64,000 bases of DNA from the NCBI GenBank assembly GCA_964351595.1, contig CAYGOT010000002.1, positions 62,001 through 126,000 of the forward strand, in the 5' to 3' direction. Below the pieces are notes generated by a model that was not told the DNA's origin, ran no database searches, and was given only the letters and a program-made list of their open reading frames with translations. This document shows positions 44,701 to 53,117 of this stretch, piece after piece; within the stretch, counting starts at the first letter, position 1; each line of letters starts with the position of its first letter. Source of the DNA: UBA6059 sp964351595. Lineage in GTDB: Bacteria; Bacteroidota; Bacteroidia; Cytophagales; Cyclobacteriaceae. The translations under genes and the position numbers were made by a program.

Positions 44701-46580
44701 TCCGACCCTATGAAGATTTCGGAGAGTACACCGTGCAATTACGCGTTTACAACCGATGTGGGTACGACTCTGTGTTCGTAGATACGCTTGAGATTTTCAC
44801 CAATCCGGATACGGTAATGCTTGAAAGTCCTCAGAACATTTGTGAGCAAGACTTTCTTGAGCTGGCTGCTTTCCCCACAGATACATCAATATATTCATAC
44901 ACCTGGTCAACCGGAGACACCTCCCGTGTTATTCAGGTGACTGAGGCTTCTTCTGTCTCCGTCTTCATCACGAATAGCGACGGATGCTCCTCTCCTCCCG
45001 CCACCATCAACGTTGCGGATCAGCGTCCAGACATTGAGCTGGGCCCCCCACTCGATGCATGCCAAAATGAAGAACTGGCCGACATTGACGGTAGTAATGG
45101 ACTCGGTGGCCTCTCTTACACCTGGGAGATAAATGGAGAAGTGGTAGGTACAGATCGGTTTCAGTCCATCGAAACGGAAACTCCCGGACTCTACTCCTAC
45201 AAACTGCGAGCATTTGATCCAATACTCAAGTGCGCAGCAACAGATAGTGTGGCCATTACAGTACTTGAAGAACCTACAGTTTCAGCGATTGAGACTTTCA
45301 ATTCTTCCTGTGGCGTCAACAATGGTCGCATCCTATTTGAACTCGATGGCTCTGGTAACTTCACCTATGCCGTGACCGGACCGGTCAATGTTGCTCCTCG
45401 CACATTTAGCGGAATCAACCCTGTGACGATTGATAGTCTTGGAGCGGGCATTTACACGCTCTCGGTGACTAATACAGTGAGCGGCTGTACCAACATGCAG
45501 AATATCAACATTGAGGATATCGCCAGCTTTGATATTATTACCACTCAGTCAGGCATCTGTGGACTCGATATAGAGCTCAACGGCAATGTCGCTGATACGG
45601 TACTATTAACGCTATTGGACGAAAATGGTCAGGTAGTCACGAGTAGTGACGGCACCACCTATGATGGCTCCTTCCCTATTCCATCAAGCGACTTTATAGC
45701 TTCTGCGTTTAATGTAGGCGTAACCGACGGTGGCTCGTATAATATCTCAGTAAGGGAAGCCGGAGCACCTGGTTGTGTGCAAACGGATAGCTTAACCCTG
45801 ATACCGCTTGAAGTAATCATCTCAGCCGAGCCCAACTGTAATGTCAATGGACTCATTCAATTGACGGCTGAAGCGTCCATCACAGAGGATGTCACCTTCC
45901 AATGGCAAGATTCGGATGGCAATATCATCTCTGGCGAATCAAGCGCGTTCCTTGATGTGACGGAGACCGGCACTTATATCGTCAATGTCACTGACGTGAA
46001 TGGCAACTGCTCCACCTCAGACTTCATCGATGTACTAGTGGTGCCCATACCAGAGGAAGATTTATTGCTGGACAGTCAGGCATTGATCTGCTCTCTGGAT
46101 CCTGACCCTGAGCGCGGAACTATCGAGTTAGACCCGGGCATATTCGACACTTATGAGTGGCGTCAAGATGGCGTTGAAGGCGTGATTTCAACCGAACGCT
46201 TGTTATTGGTATCGGAGGCTGGCAGTTTCGTTGTACAGCTTTTCAACGGTTCCACATGCGTGAATGACCGGATCGTCATTGAAGATGACTGCCGTCCAAC
46301 GGTAATTGCGCCAAACGCTTTCACACCCAATCAAGACGGCACTAACGATACTTTCTCAGTATTCCCTAACGACTATGTGACTGATTACGCCATATTCATT
46401 TTCGATAGATGGGGAGAGATGGTATTCCAGTCGGATGATCAAAATTTTCAGTGGGATGGTGTCTACAGAGGTCAGCTACTCCCTACCGGAACCTATGCCT
46501 ACAAGATGGTATTCCGCAGCTCGCTGGATGCAAGTCAGTCAGTCATCGAGCAGTATGGTGGAGTGACCCTGCTTAAATAG
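41748..46580 (+). CDS. Large T9SS cargo with PKD domains and CHU_C C-terminal domain
   Basis: About 1610 residues from the ATG at 41748, which gives a signal peptide ending near LWAQG; the frame is open upstream to 41643. Two long blocks of propeller-like repeats (starting NQWYFGNTAEALIF and again NYWYFGQNAGINF) are each followed by a PKD-type module (VTWDFGDGGGSGSFSP, YDWIFGDDPTASF). Several Ig-like domains with paired Cys come next. The last 90 residues are the gliding-motility C-terminal domain, seen at PNAFTPNQDGTNDTF, IFDRWGEMVFQS, and PTGTYAYKM. That domain marks it for type IX secretion and surface attachment. It is likely an adhesin or surface structural protein. Confidence 0.92.
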   Translation: MVNEPCRQKLVFALFFLSLCWVNSSLWAQGQNPLIDNQWYFGNTAEALIFDKTNLPGVEVNIVNNQATPFGIGGSAVAADEATGDLIFYSDGANLYDATHTSMLDAGIILNGNPNLNNAAVASPAPDTPASYYLFTNSGVTGVNEVQYTIVNSQLQGNATNPGQPPLGDVTAMINQPTGLVNPSDAMIVVPGLGNAYWLINQDVASGQFRVMTIDAGNFGNIQTFNFFSASVPPFEVASFAYNEDSTLLAVSPKEQNRNIIILDFDPSSGNLSFNTQILNSGNADDGGTTVADVAWSASGKKLFFSRRGSASGQPPTGQVYQFGFDTISVASAVIPYTVFRSLGLKRGPDQRIYHLYQLTESSPIELGRFNFPDSLLENTEYDSLPLGNSNLGGIQFPEFAPASNDPFDFVDFNITDSVSCVNNQVFFTPVVNPTPQTVTWDFGDGGGSGSFSPIYGYEAPYTGPVTMSVSLNGKFRSVQKNVSINMNSLMADLGNDTTICVGEELILDPFADAENPPPPGTTFSWNTGETTSTIMANSDTTKTYWVYVESPDGCHSFDEIIVTVYGDQTQVLNYWYFGQNAGINFTPQATALDDGEMIAPENCSTVSDRNGDLLFYTNGSTIWNRDHEVMVNGTDIGGDSTVSNGAMIVPVSSVTAAGEQSATIFYVFTADRVYGDYSYDMTYSIVDIRLDSARGEVLIKDQPLFRNSTERMTASGFGNGTTWMVGHEYGNNTFRAYQVGNQGVATPTITSEGSQHFYDDERKGRGYMKLANGELVGVALPGDDNFLEIFEFDSIGRVRNGLTIDIEEPGPSVIYGVEFSSDGRKVYVTTNNGNSKLIQYSLDSLGTEDQEADIQATKNVVYAGGEELGAIQTGPDRQVYVAVEGLQSLGIINGPTADNPTFSPTAFQLLAGTSSLLGLPNFVQIVSNPPQSPGITFANTCFGQPVEFFGSGTSDIDEYDWIFGDDPTASFPDNPDTLMVQNPIRPYEDFGEYTVQLRVYNRCGYDSVFVDTLEIFTNPDTVMLESPQNICEQDFLELAAFPTDTSIYSYTWSTGDTSRVIQVTEASSVSVFITNSDGCSSPPATINVADQRPDIELGPPLDACQNEELADIDGSNGLGGLSYTWEINGEVVGTDRFQSIETETPGLYSYKLRAFDPILKCAATDSVAITVLEEPTVSAIETFNSSCGVNNGRILFELDGSGNFTYAVTGPVNVAPRTFSGINPVTIDSLGAGIYTLSVTNTVSGCTNMQNINIEDIASFDIITTQSGICGLDIELNGNVADTVLLTLLDENGQVVTSSDGTTYDGSFPIPSSDFIASAFNVGVTDGGSYNISVREAGAPGCVQTDSLTLIPLEVIISAEPNCNVNGLIQLTAEASITEDVTFQWQDSDGNIISGESSAFLDVTETGTYIVNVTDVNGNCSTSDFIDVLVVPIPEEDLLLDSQALICSLDPDPERGTIELDPGIFDTYEWRQDGVEGVISTERLLLVSEAGSFVVQLFNGSTCVNDRIVIEDDCRPTVIAPNAFTPNQDGTNDTFSVFPNDYVTDYAIFIFDRWGEMVFQSDDQNFQWDGVYRGQLLPTGTYAYKMVFRSSLDASQSVIEQYGGVTLLK
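43568..43577 (+). repeat. TTCCGATAGG motif variant
   Basis: Copy of the A variant; read V-S-D-R-N in the T9SS cargo gene. Confidence 0.65.
46482..46491 (-). repeat. TTCCGGTAGG motif
   Basis: Exact copy, minus strand; read L-P-T-G-T inside the CHU_C domain. Confidence 0.8.
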
Positions 46581-46615
46581 TATTAACATAACCTGGTCAG
46601 GATCGTTCTTCAGGT

Positions 46616-47215
46616 ATGGCCTACTTTGAAGACCTCTATCAGCGTCTGTTTAGCAAGCAGCAAAAGCAACCTCAGCTCAGCCATGAGGTTATTAAGCGAA
46701 GCGACAAGTATACCGACGGCTACCGCCAATGGTGCCAACAGGATCAACTCCCGGACTACTTGGATAAATATCAAAAGGGGTACCACTACAAGAAACTGAA
46801 GATTCAAAGTAGCTATGATGTTCACCTCTTCTCTTCTAGTATGGCCAATGGTTTCGCTTTATCCTACAACGTGGAAATTTCACCCATAGAATTTCAATAT
46901 TTATTCGATTATCTGGCGGAAAGAGTGCTGACCTTACCCTACAAGCAGGCCAACTCAGACGTGATGATCTCCGAAAAAGGCGAAATCATCGAGACCAAAG
47001 AAAAGCATTACCTCAAGCCAGTCTCAGGAAATTATACTTCGAAAGTAGAGCAACATTATGGTAATGTCTTGATAGAGTATGTCCGAATAGACGACAGCCC
47101 CTCCTACATTAAGGTGATGGCAACCACATATAATGATCAGTTGTATGACGAACCGCTGAGTTTTGATGAACTCCTGGACTACTTGTTTGCATTTGCCAGC
47201 GACTCCAGCTCTTAA
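46616..47215 (+). CDS. Conserved-looking hypothetical protein
   Basis: A soluble protein of 199 residues without signal peptide or membrane segment. A polar N-terminal helix (DLYQRLFSKQQKQPQL) is followed by an alpha/beta body with SSMANGFALSYNVEIS, an FDYLAERVLTL helix and strands around KEKHYLKPV. I do not recognise the family. It begins 36 bp after the large T9SS cargo gene and precedes two small genes on the same strand, so it may be in a housekeeping run. Composition matches its neighbours, and coding probability looks good. Confidence 0.7.
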   Translation: MAYFEDLYQRLFSKQQKQPQLSHEVIKRSDKYTDGYRQWCQQDQLPDYLDKYQKGYHYKKLKIQSSYDVHLFSSSMANGFALSYNVEISPIEFQYLFDYLAERVLTLPYKQANSDVMISEKGEIIETKEKHYLKPVSGNYTSKVEQHYGNVLIEYVRIDDSPSYIKVMATTYNDQLYDEPLSFDELLDYLFAFASDSSS

Positions 47216-47256
47216 GTCTCCGTACTGATCCAGTGCACTTTTATTAAATTAGTCCT

Positions 47257-47625
47257 ATGAAAAAATGGCTCGTCATACTCGGTATTGAATTCCTCCTGTT
47301 GCTTGCATTTATTACCACCAATTACGCACGCACAGAAGCACTTCCCACTAGCCTCAGAGTTACGGTTATTGACAATCTAGGCAATTTCGTACAAGGTGCT
47401 CAGGTGATTATCTATTCCAGTCAGGAAGACTACAATGGTGATGAAAACCCAGTTGCTGGTCCGCTGATCACAGATAAGAAAGGTAGAGTTACATTCAAGA
47501 ACCTGACTTCTCAATCTTATTTCGTGGATGCGCGCTTTGGCGACAAGACCAATATTGGTGAAGGTGTCAAAACCGCCCCTCTTCAGGAAGGTCGTATCAA
47601 CAAAGTCAATACGGTCATCCTGTGA
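47257..47625 (+). CDS. Membrane-anchored carboxypeptidase-regulatory-like domain protein
   Basis: A protein of 122 residues with an N-terminal signal-anchor (KKWLVILGIEFLLLLAFITT) and one beta-sandwich of the CarboxypepD_reg/prealbumin type: LRVTVIDNLGNFVQGAQVIIYSS-like strands in LRVTVIDNLGNFVQGAQV, then LITDKKGRVTFKNLTSQSYF. Such domains are structural modules in Bacteroidota envelope proteins. The stop overlaps the NUDIX start (GTGA), which implies translational coupling, although the two products act in different compartments. Confidence 0.75.
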   Translation: MKKWLVILGIEFLLLLAFITTNYARTEALPTSLRVTVIDNLGNFVQGAQVIIYSSQEDYNGDENPVAGPLITDKKGRVTFKNLTSQSYFVDARFGDKTNIGEGVKTAPLQEGRINKVNTVIL

Positions 47626-48155
47626 TCAATAGAGATGATTTCAGTGAAGCACTAGCAGCATATAAGCCATTAGATTCTAGAGAAGCAGGTTTTGTGCCTC
47701 GATTTAAGGAACTACTCAGGTACCCCAATTGCTACGAGCGGTCCTTGCTTTCCGGGCATCTGACAGCATCATGCTGGGTACTCAATCACGACCATTCACA
47801 AGTGCTGATGCTTCATCACGCGAAGCTCAATAAATGGCTACAGCCGGGTGGTCATGCCGATGGTGATGAAAATCTGCTAAGGGTCGCGCAGAAAGAACTC
47901 GATGAGGAAACAGGATTGACAGATTATGAACTTATTAGCGAGTCAATTTTTGATCTGGATATTCATGATATCCCTGAACGCAAAGGTGTTCCGCCCCATC
48001 AGCACTATGATGTACGGTTTGCATTTCGGGCTAGTCTATCATCATCAATCACCAAAAATCACGAATCAAATGCTTTGGAATGGGTAGACCTGGCCAAAGT
48101 CCCTGATGAACCATCTCTTCAAAGAATGGTAACTAAGACAAGCCTATTGACTTGA
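47622..48155 (+). CDS. NUDIX hydrolase
   Basis: A cytoplasmic pyrophosphohydrolase of 177 residues starting at a GTG inside the previous stop. The NUDIX box runs through GGHADGDENLLRVAQKELDE and on to E-T-G-L, fitting G-x5-E-x7-R/K-E-x-x-E-E-x-G with the three metal-binding Glu residues present. The preceding LTASCWVLNHDHSQVLMLHH is the usual first strand. Substrate cannot be told. Overlap with the upstream gene suggests co-translation. Confidence 0.9.
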   Translation: MINRDDFSEALAAYKPLDSREAGFVPRFKELLRYPNCYERSLLSGHLTASCWVLNHDHSQVLMLHHAKLNKWLQPGGHADGDENLLRVAQKELDEETGLTDYELISESIFDLDIHDIPERKGVPPHQHYDVRFAFRASLSSSITKNHESNALEWVDLAKVPDEPSLQRMVTKTSLLT

Positions 48156-48163
48156 TTGCAGGC

Positions 48164-48400
48164 TTAGTAATCAAGGAGTGCCGCATGATCCTTGCCCATC
48201 TCGGCGAATCGCTGTATTACTTTAGCCACAAATGAGTCATCAATCATTTGCTTAATCTCAGCCTCACCTGACACATCAAACTCGCTGAATTTGTAGGTCT
48301 GCTCCAGCATCCCGCGCTCAAATTTTACCAGGTATTTATTGTTCCAGTGGAAAGTTGTGATCTTGACTTCCGGGTGCTCTATTTCGCCGATTACGCGCAT
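48164..48400 (-). CDS. Small conserved-looking hypothetical protein
   Basis: A protein of 78 residues, charged and soluble, with a beta-rich start (VKITTFHWNNKYLVKFERG), then helices (FSEFDVSGEAEIKQMIDD, VIQRFAEMG). I recognise no domain. It lies on its own on the minus strand between the NUDIX and cold-shock genes, 8 bp after the NUDIX stop. Its sequence has the residue make-up of a real protein, and it starts with an ATG, but evidence is limited to this. Confidence 0.6.
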   Translation of the reverse strand: MRVIGEIEHPEVKITTFHWNNKYLVKFERGMLEQTYKFSEFDVSGEAEIKQMIDDSFVAKVIQRFAEMGKDHAALLDY

Positions 48401-48500
48401 ATTATTTCATTTGTGATACAAAAATTATTCGGATTATTGGTTGGAATCGCGTCTTTTATCCTTAACATTTGTATCATTATTAATTTTAATTCCTTATTTA

Positions 48501-48692
48501 ATGCAAACAGGCAAAGTTAAGTTCTTTAATGAGTCAAAGGGTTATGGCTTCATTAAAGACGATGATTCCGATCAAGAATATTTCGTTCATGTATCGGGTT
48601 TGATTGATGAGATCAAGCAGAATGACTCAGTGACCTTCGAAGTAAAAGAGGGTAAAAAAGGTTTAAATGCAATTAATGTGAAAATCGCGTAA
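48501..48692 (+). CDS. Cold-shock domain protein (CspA family)
   Basis: A single cold-shock domain of 63 residues from the ATG at 48501; upstream in-frame codons do not fit the family. TGKVKFFNESKGYGFIKDDD holds RNP1 (K-G-Y-G-F-I) and EYFVHVSGL is RNP2. It binds single-stranded RNA or DNA and acts as an RNA chaperone. The gene has a leader of about 90 bp and its own terminator, so it is a single-gene unit. Confidence 0.95.
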   Translation: MQTGKVKFFNESKGYGFIKDDDSDQEYFVHVSGLIDEIKQNDSVTFEVKEGKKGLNAINVKIA

Positions 48693-48716
48693 TTGATAAT
48701 AGATCTTACCAGAACA

Positions 48717-48745
48717 AAAAAAGGCCTCCACGTGAGGCCTTTTTT
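48717..48745 (+). terminator. Rho-independent terminator
   Basis: GGCCTC pairs with GAGGCC around CACGT; flanking A and T runs extend the stem and give the T6 tract. It ends the cold-shock gene. Confidence 0.9.
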
Positions 48746-48835
48746 GTTTAGCGCTTCCTCCGAGGCATTCAAGCAATTTTCACGATTGTGAATTAACAGA
48801 ATATTGATATCTTCCGCTCTTAACCAGTAATCCAT

Positions 48836-49378
48836 TTGACAAGTATCGATTTCAATACACTCCTTATAAAGCGCCTTAAGAATAAGGACGTTACTGCTCT
48901 CGACTACCTCTATGACCATTACTCGGAAGCGCTCTACGGTATAATACACCGAACGGTTAATCACAAAGAAATTGCCGAGGAGACACTTCATGATGTATTT
49001 ATTCGCATCTGGGATCAAATCGACGCATATGACACTAGCAAGGGCACTTTGTTTACCTGGATGTATCGCATCGCGCGCAACAAAGCTATTGATGCTCGAC
49101 GTTCCAGAGATTTTAAGGCAGGAGAAAAATCCAAAGACATTGATGAGTACGTAGATATATTCGAGACATCAGAAAAGAGAGAAGACTATATCGGATTATC
49201 GAAAGTACTTGATGCTATCGGAGAGATGTGCAAGAAATTAATTCAACTCAATTTCTTCATGGGGTACTCTCACGCTGAGATCAGTGAAAAGGAAGATATG
49301 GCATTGGGCACGGTAAAAACAAGGTTGAGAAATTGTCTCAAGGATATTAAGAAGGAACTGAAAAGCGATTTTGAATAA
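48836..49378 (+). CDS. ECF sigma factor (sigma-70 family)
   Basis: A sigma factor of about 180 residues. Region 2 is ALDYLYDHYSEALYGII through DVFIRIWDQIDAYDTSKG and GTLFTWMYRIARNKAIDARR (regions 2.1-2.4), and region 4 is FFMGYSHAEISEKEDMALGT with the helix-turn-helix that reads the -35 element. The start is a TTG at 48836, since no ATG lies before region 2. The next gene overlaps by 8 bp and encodes its likely anti-sigma factor, so the sigma factor is held inactive at the membrane until a signal arrives. The SigK/RskA-type pairing is the nearest known model. Confidence 0.92.
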   Translation: MTSIDFNTLLIKRLKNKDVTALDYLYDHYSEALYGIIHRTVNHKEIAEETLHDVFIRIWDQIDAYDTSKGTLFTWMYRIARNKAIDARRSRDFKAGEKSKDIDEYVDIFETSEKREDYIGLSKVLDAIGEMCKKLIQLNFFMGYSHAEISEKEDMALGTVKTRLRNCLKDIKKELKSDFE

Positions 49379-50159
49379 GCAAGAGTTATTATCGGAAGGA
49401 TATCTGACTGCATACATCACAGGTGAAGTCAGCGCAGAGGAATCGGAGCAGATTGAAGCTTTGATCGCTACCGAAAATGACGTCCGTGCCGAATATCTTG
49501 AGCTTCAAAAAACGCTGGAACTCCTTGCGTTCAGGCAAGCCGTGGCTCCCCCCACCTCTGTCAAGCAATTGGCGATGCAAGATGAGAAGGTGATAAAGAA
49601 TGCCAACTTTGCCGACAATAGCGTAAAGCTTCAAACCTCACGGTTCATGATGGCGGCTAGTGTCACGCTAGCACTTATTTCTGCAATCGCAGCACTCTAT
49701 TTCTACAATCAATGGCAGAGTACCGACTATCGGTTGGCGCAGTTAACTGCCCGGAACATTGAGCTAGCTGAAAATTATAATCTGGTCAATCAAGAGCTCA
49801 CCAACATCAGGCAAGACTTAGCAGTAATCATAAGCCCGGAATTCCAAAGGATCATTCTGCAGGGTACAGAAAACGCACAAGATGCCAAGGCAGTAGTTTA
49901 CTGGAATCCAACTCAGGAGGAGCTCTTTCTCAACTCCTCTAATATGATCAGTTTAACCCAAGATCAACAATACCAACTATGGGCGCTCGTAGATGGAGTA
50001 CCCATTGATGCCGGTGTGTTTGATGCCAGCAGTGGCACATTCCAAATCATGAAGGGAATAGGTGCGGCAGATGCCTTTGCAGTCACTATCGAAAAGGCTG
50101 GCGGTGCTGAGAGCCCAACTCTCTCTACCATGCAGGTATACGGAGAAGTAATAGGATAA
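49371..50159 (+). CDS. RskA-type anti-sigma factor
   Basis: A protein of about 262 residues starting at a TTG that overlaps the sigma factor's 3' end. The N-terminal zinc-finger-like region of anti-sigma factors is replaced by LTAYITGEVSAEESEQIEAL, the RskA-type helical domain. One membrane helix (RFMMAASVTLALISAIAALYF) follows, then a coiled stretch and the periplasmic RskA fold, recognisable by VVYWNPTQEELFL and YQLWALVDGVPIDAGVFD. Regulated proteolysis would release the sigma factor. The gene that follows on the same strand encodes a CHRD lipoprotein, a possible regulon member. Confidence 0.9.
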   Translation: MNKQELLSEGYLTAYITGEVSAEESEQIEALIATENDVRAEYLELQKTLELLAFRQAVAPPTSVKQLAMQDEKVIKNANFADNSVKLQTSRFMMAASVTLALISAIAALYFYNQWQSTDYRLAQLTARNIELAENYNLVNQELTNIRQDLAVIISPEFQRIILQGTENAQDAKAVVYWNPTQEELFLNSSNMISLTQDQQYQLWALVDGVPIDAGVFDASSGTFQIMKGIGAADAFAVTIEKAGGAESPTLSTMQVYGEVIG

Positions 50160-50295
50160 TATCCTTCCCATCCACGCTATTTGTCTGCAAACCCCATTTT
50201 TGCATTATTTATATAATTTTTTGACATTTTTTAATCTAATCAAAATCCAGTGGGTCATGATGCTTCGTATATAGGGAAATCGAATGTTTTAACGA

Positions 50296-51898
50296 ATGAA
50301 GATAATCATGAGAAAAGTTGAATTAAAAAGTCTATTAAGAATAATACCAATGCTAATACTGAGCCTTGGGTTTATGGGTCTGGTTTCATGTGGGGATGAT
50401 GATGATCAAATGCCTACACCTGGAGCCGGGGAAACAGGAATGAGTCAAAGCTTTGACCTTAGTGCAGTTGGCGCTAGTGGCGCCAATGGTACCGTTACTT
50501 TTGCTGAACTCGATGACAGTAGCGTCAAAATCACGGTCAGTTTGACTGGTACAACCGCTGGAGCTTCTCATCCTGCTCACATACATGACAATACTGCTGC
50601 CGAAGGTGGCGGAATTGCCGTATCGCTGGAACCAATCGATGGCTCATCAGGAATGAGCGAAACCATCGTGTCGGCAAAAGATGACGGATCGCCGATAGGC
50701 TATGCTGATCTTATTGCATATGACGGATATGTCAACGTACACCTGAGTGCAGATGATCTGGCCACTTTAGTAGCACAGGGAGATATTGGACAAAACGATC
50801 TCACTGGAATGTCAATGTCTTACGACCTGGGAGAAGTAGCTGTCGCCGGTATCAGTGGTTCGGTGACCTTGTATGAAAGAGTGAACAGCGAAACACTCGC
50901 TACCATTGCGCTAGATANNNNNNNNNNNNNNNNNNNNNNNNNNNNNNNNNNNNNNNNNNNNNNNNNNNNNNNNNNNNNNNNNNNNNNNNNNNNNNNNNNN
51001 NNNNNNNNNNNNNNNNNCAAACATCGCTGCTCTGGATGACGGTACGGCCATTACCTACAGCGAGCTGCTGGATTTTGATGGATATGTCAATGTACACCTG
51101 AGTATAGATGATCTGGCTACTTTGGTAGCACAGGGAGATATTGGACAAAACGATCTCACTGGATTGTCAATGTCATATGATCTGGGAGAAGTAGCAGTTG
51201 CCGGTATTAGCGGATCAGTGACCTTGTATGAAAGAGTGAACAGCGAAACACTCGCTACCATTGCGCTAGATAATACACCCGACGGAGGATCTCATCCTGC
51301 ACATATCCATTTTAATACTGCAGCAGAAGGCGGTGGAATAGCTGTCTCATTTACTAGTGTGGATGGTGCAACGGGCATGAGCAAAACAAACATCGCTGCT
51401 CTGGATGATGGTACAGCCATCACCTATAGCGAGTTGCTGGGCTTTGACGGATATGTCAATGTACACCTGAGTGTTGATGATCTGGCTACATTGGTAGCCC
51501 AGGGAGACATTGGACAAAACGACCTCACTGGAATGTCAATGTCATTTGATCTTGGAGCGGTAGACATAGCCGGCGTAAGTGGCAATGCCACATTTGAGGA
51601 AAGGATTAACGGAGAAACTTTGGTAACTATATCATTGTCTGGAATCTCATTTTTGGGTGATCATCCTACCCACATACACGCTGGTGCTGTAGCAGATGCT
51701 CCTGGTGATATATTGATTTCTCTCAGCACCGTGAATGATCAAGGTGTGAGCAAGACGAATGTAACAGCCAATGACACGGGAGATACGATAACGTATACTG
51801 ACCTGGTGGCCATCGATGGGTACATCAATGTGCACAACAGTGCCGCTGACCTGGCCACATTAGTAGCCCAGGGAAATGTAGGAATCAATGCACAGTAA
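50296..51898 (+). CDS. CHRD-repeat lipoprotein, interrupted by an assembly gap
   Basis: The gene begins with a lipoprotein signal (Met5 also possible; lipobox LVSC, Cys33) and carries four CHRD domains of 123 residues. Their starts are at 50440, 50809, 51164 and 51533; the last is 121 residues and ends at the TAA. Each contains H-P-x-H-I-H, G-G-I-A-V-S or similar, and GYVNVHLSxDDLATLVAQGD. CHRD is named from chordin, and its bacterial role is unknown. The 100-N run in the second domain breaks the frame; it closes if 114 real bases replace it. It lies 137 bp downstream of the anti-sigma gene and is followed by a terminator. Confidence 0.88.
50440..51895 (+). repeat. Tandem 369-bp CHRD repeats (four visible)
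   Basis: Intervals between equivalent bases are 369 bp, except 355 bp across the N-run. Units 2 and 3 share identical sequence over the last 50-odd bases before the gap (against 51218-51272), so they are recent copies. Confidence 0.9.
50918..51017. other. Assembly gap (100 N)
   Basis: Exactly 100 N, the usual placeholder for an unsized gap, inside the second CHRD repeat. Confidence 0.98.
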
Positions 51899-51975
51899 AA
51901 ATATTTCCCAATAAGAAATCCAATAGGACATTTTACTTCGTAAGTAAGGAAAGTTGAATTTCCATAGCTGGTTGG

Positions 51976-52007
51976 GGCGTCACAGAGAGATCTGTGGCGC
52001 CTTTTTT
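51976..52007 (+). terminator. Rho-independent terminator
   Basis: GGCGTCACAGA pairs with TCTGTGGCGCC (one G-T wobble) around GAGA, followed by T6. It ends the CHRD lipoprotein transcript. Confidence 0.9.
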
Positions 52008-52060
52008 ATTATCACGTAACCATTCAATAATCACCTGTAATGACCCATTACCAAAGGTGA

Positions 52061-53068
52061 TTGGTGTATTTTCAAAACTTCTTTGCACGTATCTATTTTA
52101 CGGCCCAAGCAACGACCGGCATCAACGCGAAAAACCTACCTCCGACCCCAATCACCTCCATCAAAGGAATAGCTTTCCTGGTGGTTGCGGCGTGCACAAT
52201 TCACCCCATGATTAATGGAGCGATTGCCATGGTCATGGGATTCATCGCATCTTACTTCTTAGGGCACCCTCTCGCCAGAGCCAACAGTAAAGTCATCTCT
52301 CAGCTTCTCAAAACTGCGGTAGTTGGGTTAGGCTTTGGGATGAACCTCCAGGAAACATTAGCCGCTGGCCAGGACGGTATCGGACTCACCGCTTGCTTCA
52401 TCGCATTTACATTAGGAATCGCCATGGCCTTAAGCTGGCTCCTTAAACTGCCACCCAAGCTGTCCTATTTGCTAGGCACTGGCACAGCTATTTGCGGAGG
52501 TAGCGCGATCGCTACGGTCTCACCGATCATCTCAGCAACAGAAAAGGACATCAGTGTCTCCATTGGGGTTGTATTTCTACTTAACTCAATCGCGTTGATC
52601 ATTTTTCCCCTAATTGGACAATGGCTCGACCTGAGCCAATACCAGTTCGGTATGTGGGCCGCTATCGCCATTCATGACACCAGCTCCGTAGTAGGCGCGG
52701 CTAGTGCTTATGGAGATGAGGCCCTTAGGGTAGCCACTACCGTAAAAATGGTACGCGCGCTGTGGATCATTCCGGTAGCCGTGCTCTCGATTTTCCTGTT
52801 TCGAAGTAAGAAGATGGGTTTTCAAATCCCATGGTTCATTCTACTCTTCATTACCGTCATTGTAGCGAAAGATTACTTACCCTTGGAGCAGGGGGTTATC
52901 CATACTGTGGTGAGTAGCTCCAAAGCCATGATGGTGTTGGCGCTCTTTTTTGTCGGGTCGAGCCTACCGGGAATCAACCTCCAGTCGCTTGGTAAGCGTG
53001 CCTTGGTACTGGGTGTGGCCTTGTGGGTATTGGTTTCCGTGAGTTCTTTGTTACTTATAATGTTATGA
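52061..53068 (+). CDS. YeiH/UPF0324-type putative sulfate exporter family membrane protein
   Basis: A membrane protein of up to 335 residues with about nine or ten helices. TAVVGLGFGMNLQETLAAGQ, GTGTAICGGSAIATVSPII and MWAAIAIHDTSSVVGAASAYG are hallmarks of the UPF0324/YeiH family; the last stretch holds the conserved H-D-T-S-S-V-V. The family is labelled sulfate exporter by homology, with little direct proof. The start is uncertain: the TTG at 52061 gives a rather long hydrophilic N-terminus, and later non-ATG codons are also possible. It follows a terminator directly. Confidence 0.88.
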   Translation: MVYFQNFFARIYFTAQATTGINAKNLPPTPITSIKGIAFLVVAACTIHPMINGAIAMVMGFIASYFLGHPLARANSKVISQLLKTAVVGLGFGMNLQETLAAGQDGIGLTACFIAFTLGIAMALSWLLKLPPKLSYLLGTGTAICGGSAIATVSPIISATEKDISVSIGVVFLLNSIALIIFPLIGQWLDLSQYQFGMWAAIAIHDTSSVVGAASAYGDEALRVATTVKMVRALWIIPVAVLSIFLFRSKKMGFQIPWFILLFITVIVAKDYLPLEQGVIHTVVSSSKAMMVLALFFVGSSLPGINLQSLGKRALVLGVALWVLVSVSSLLLIML

Positions 53069-53117
53069 AAGAACCTCCCTCATAATCTAACTGATATTAG
53101 GAGTAGGTTGTCAAAAA

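Noticed and set aside
50440..51895. The 369-bp repeats as a CRISPR array or mobile repeat
   Set aside because: They are in-frame protein-domain repeats with continuous coding similarity and no spacers.
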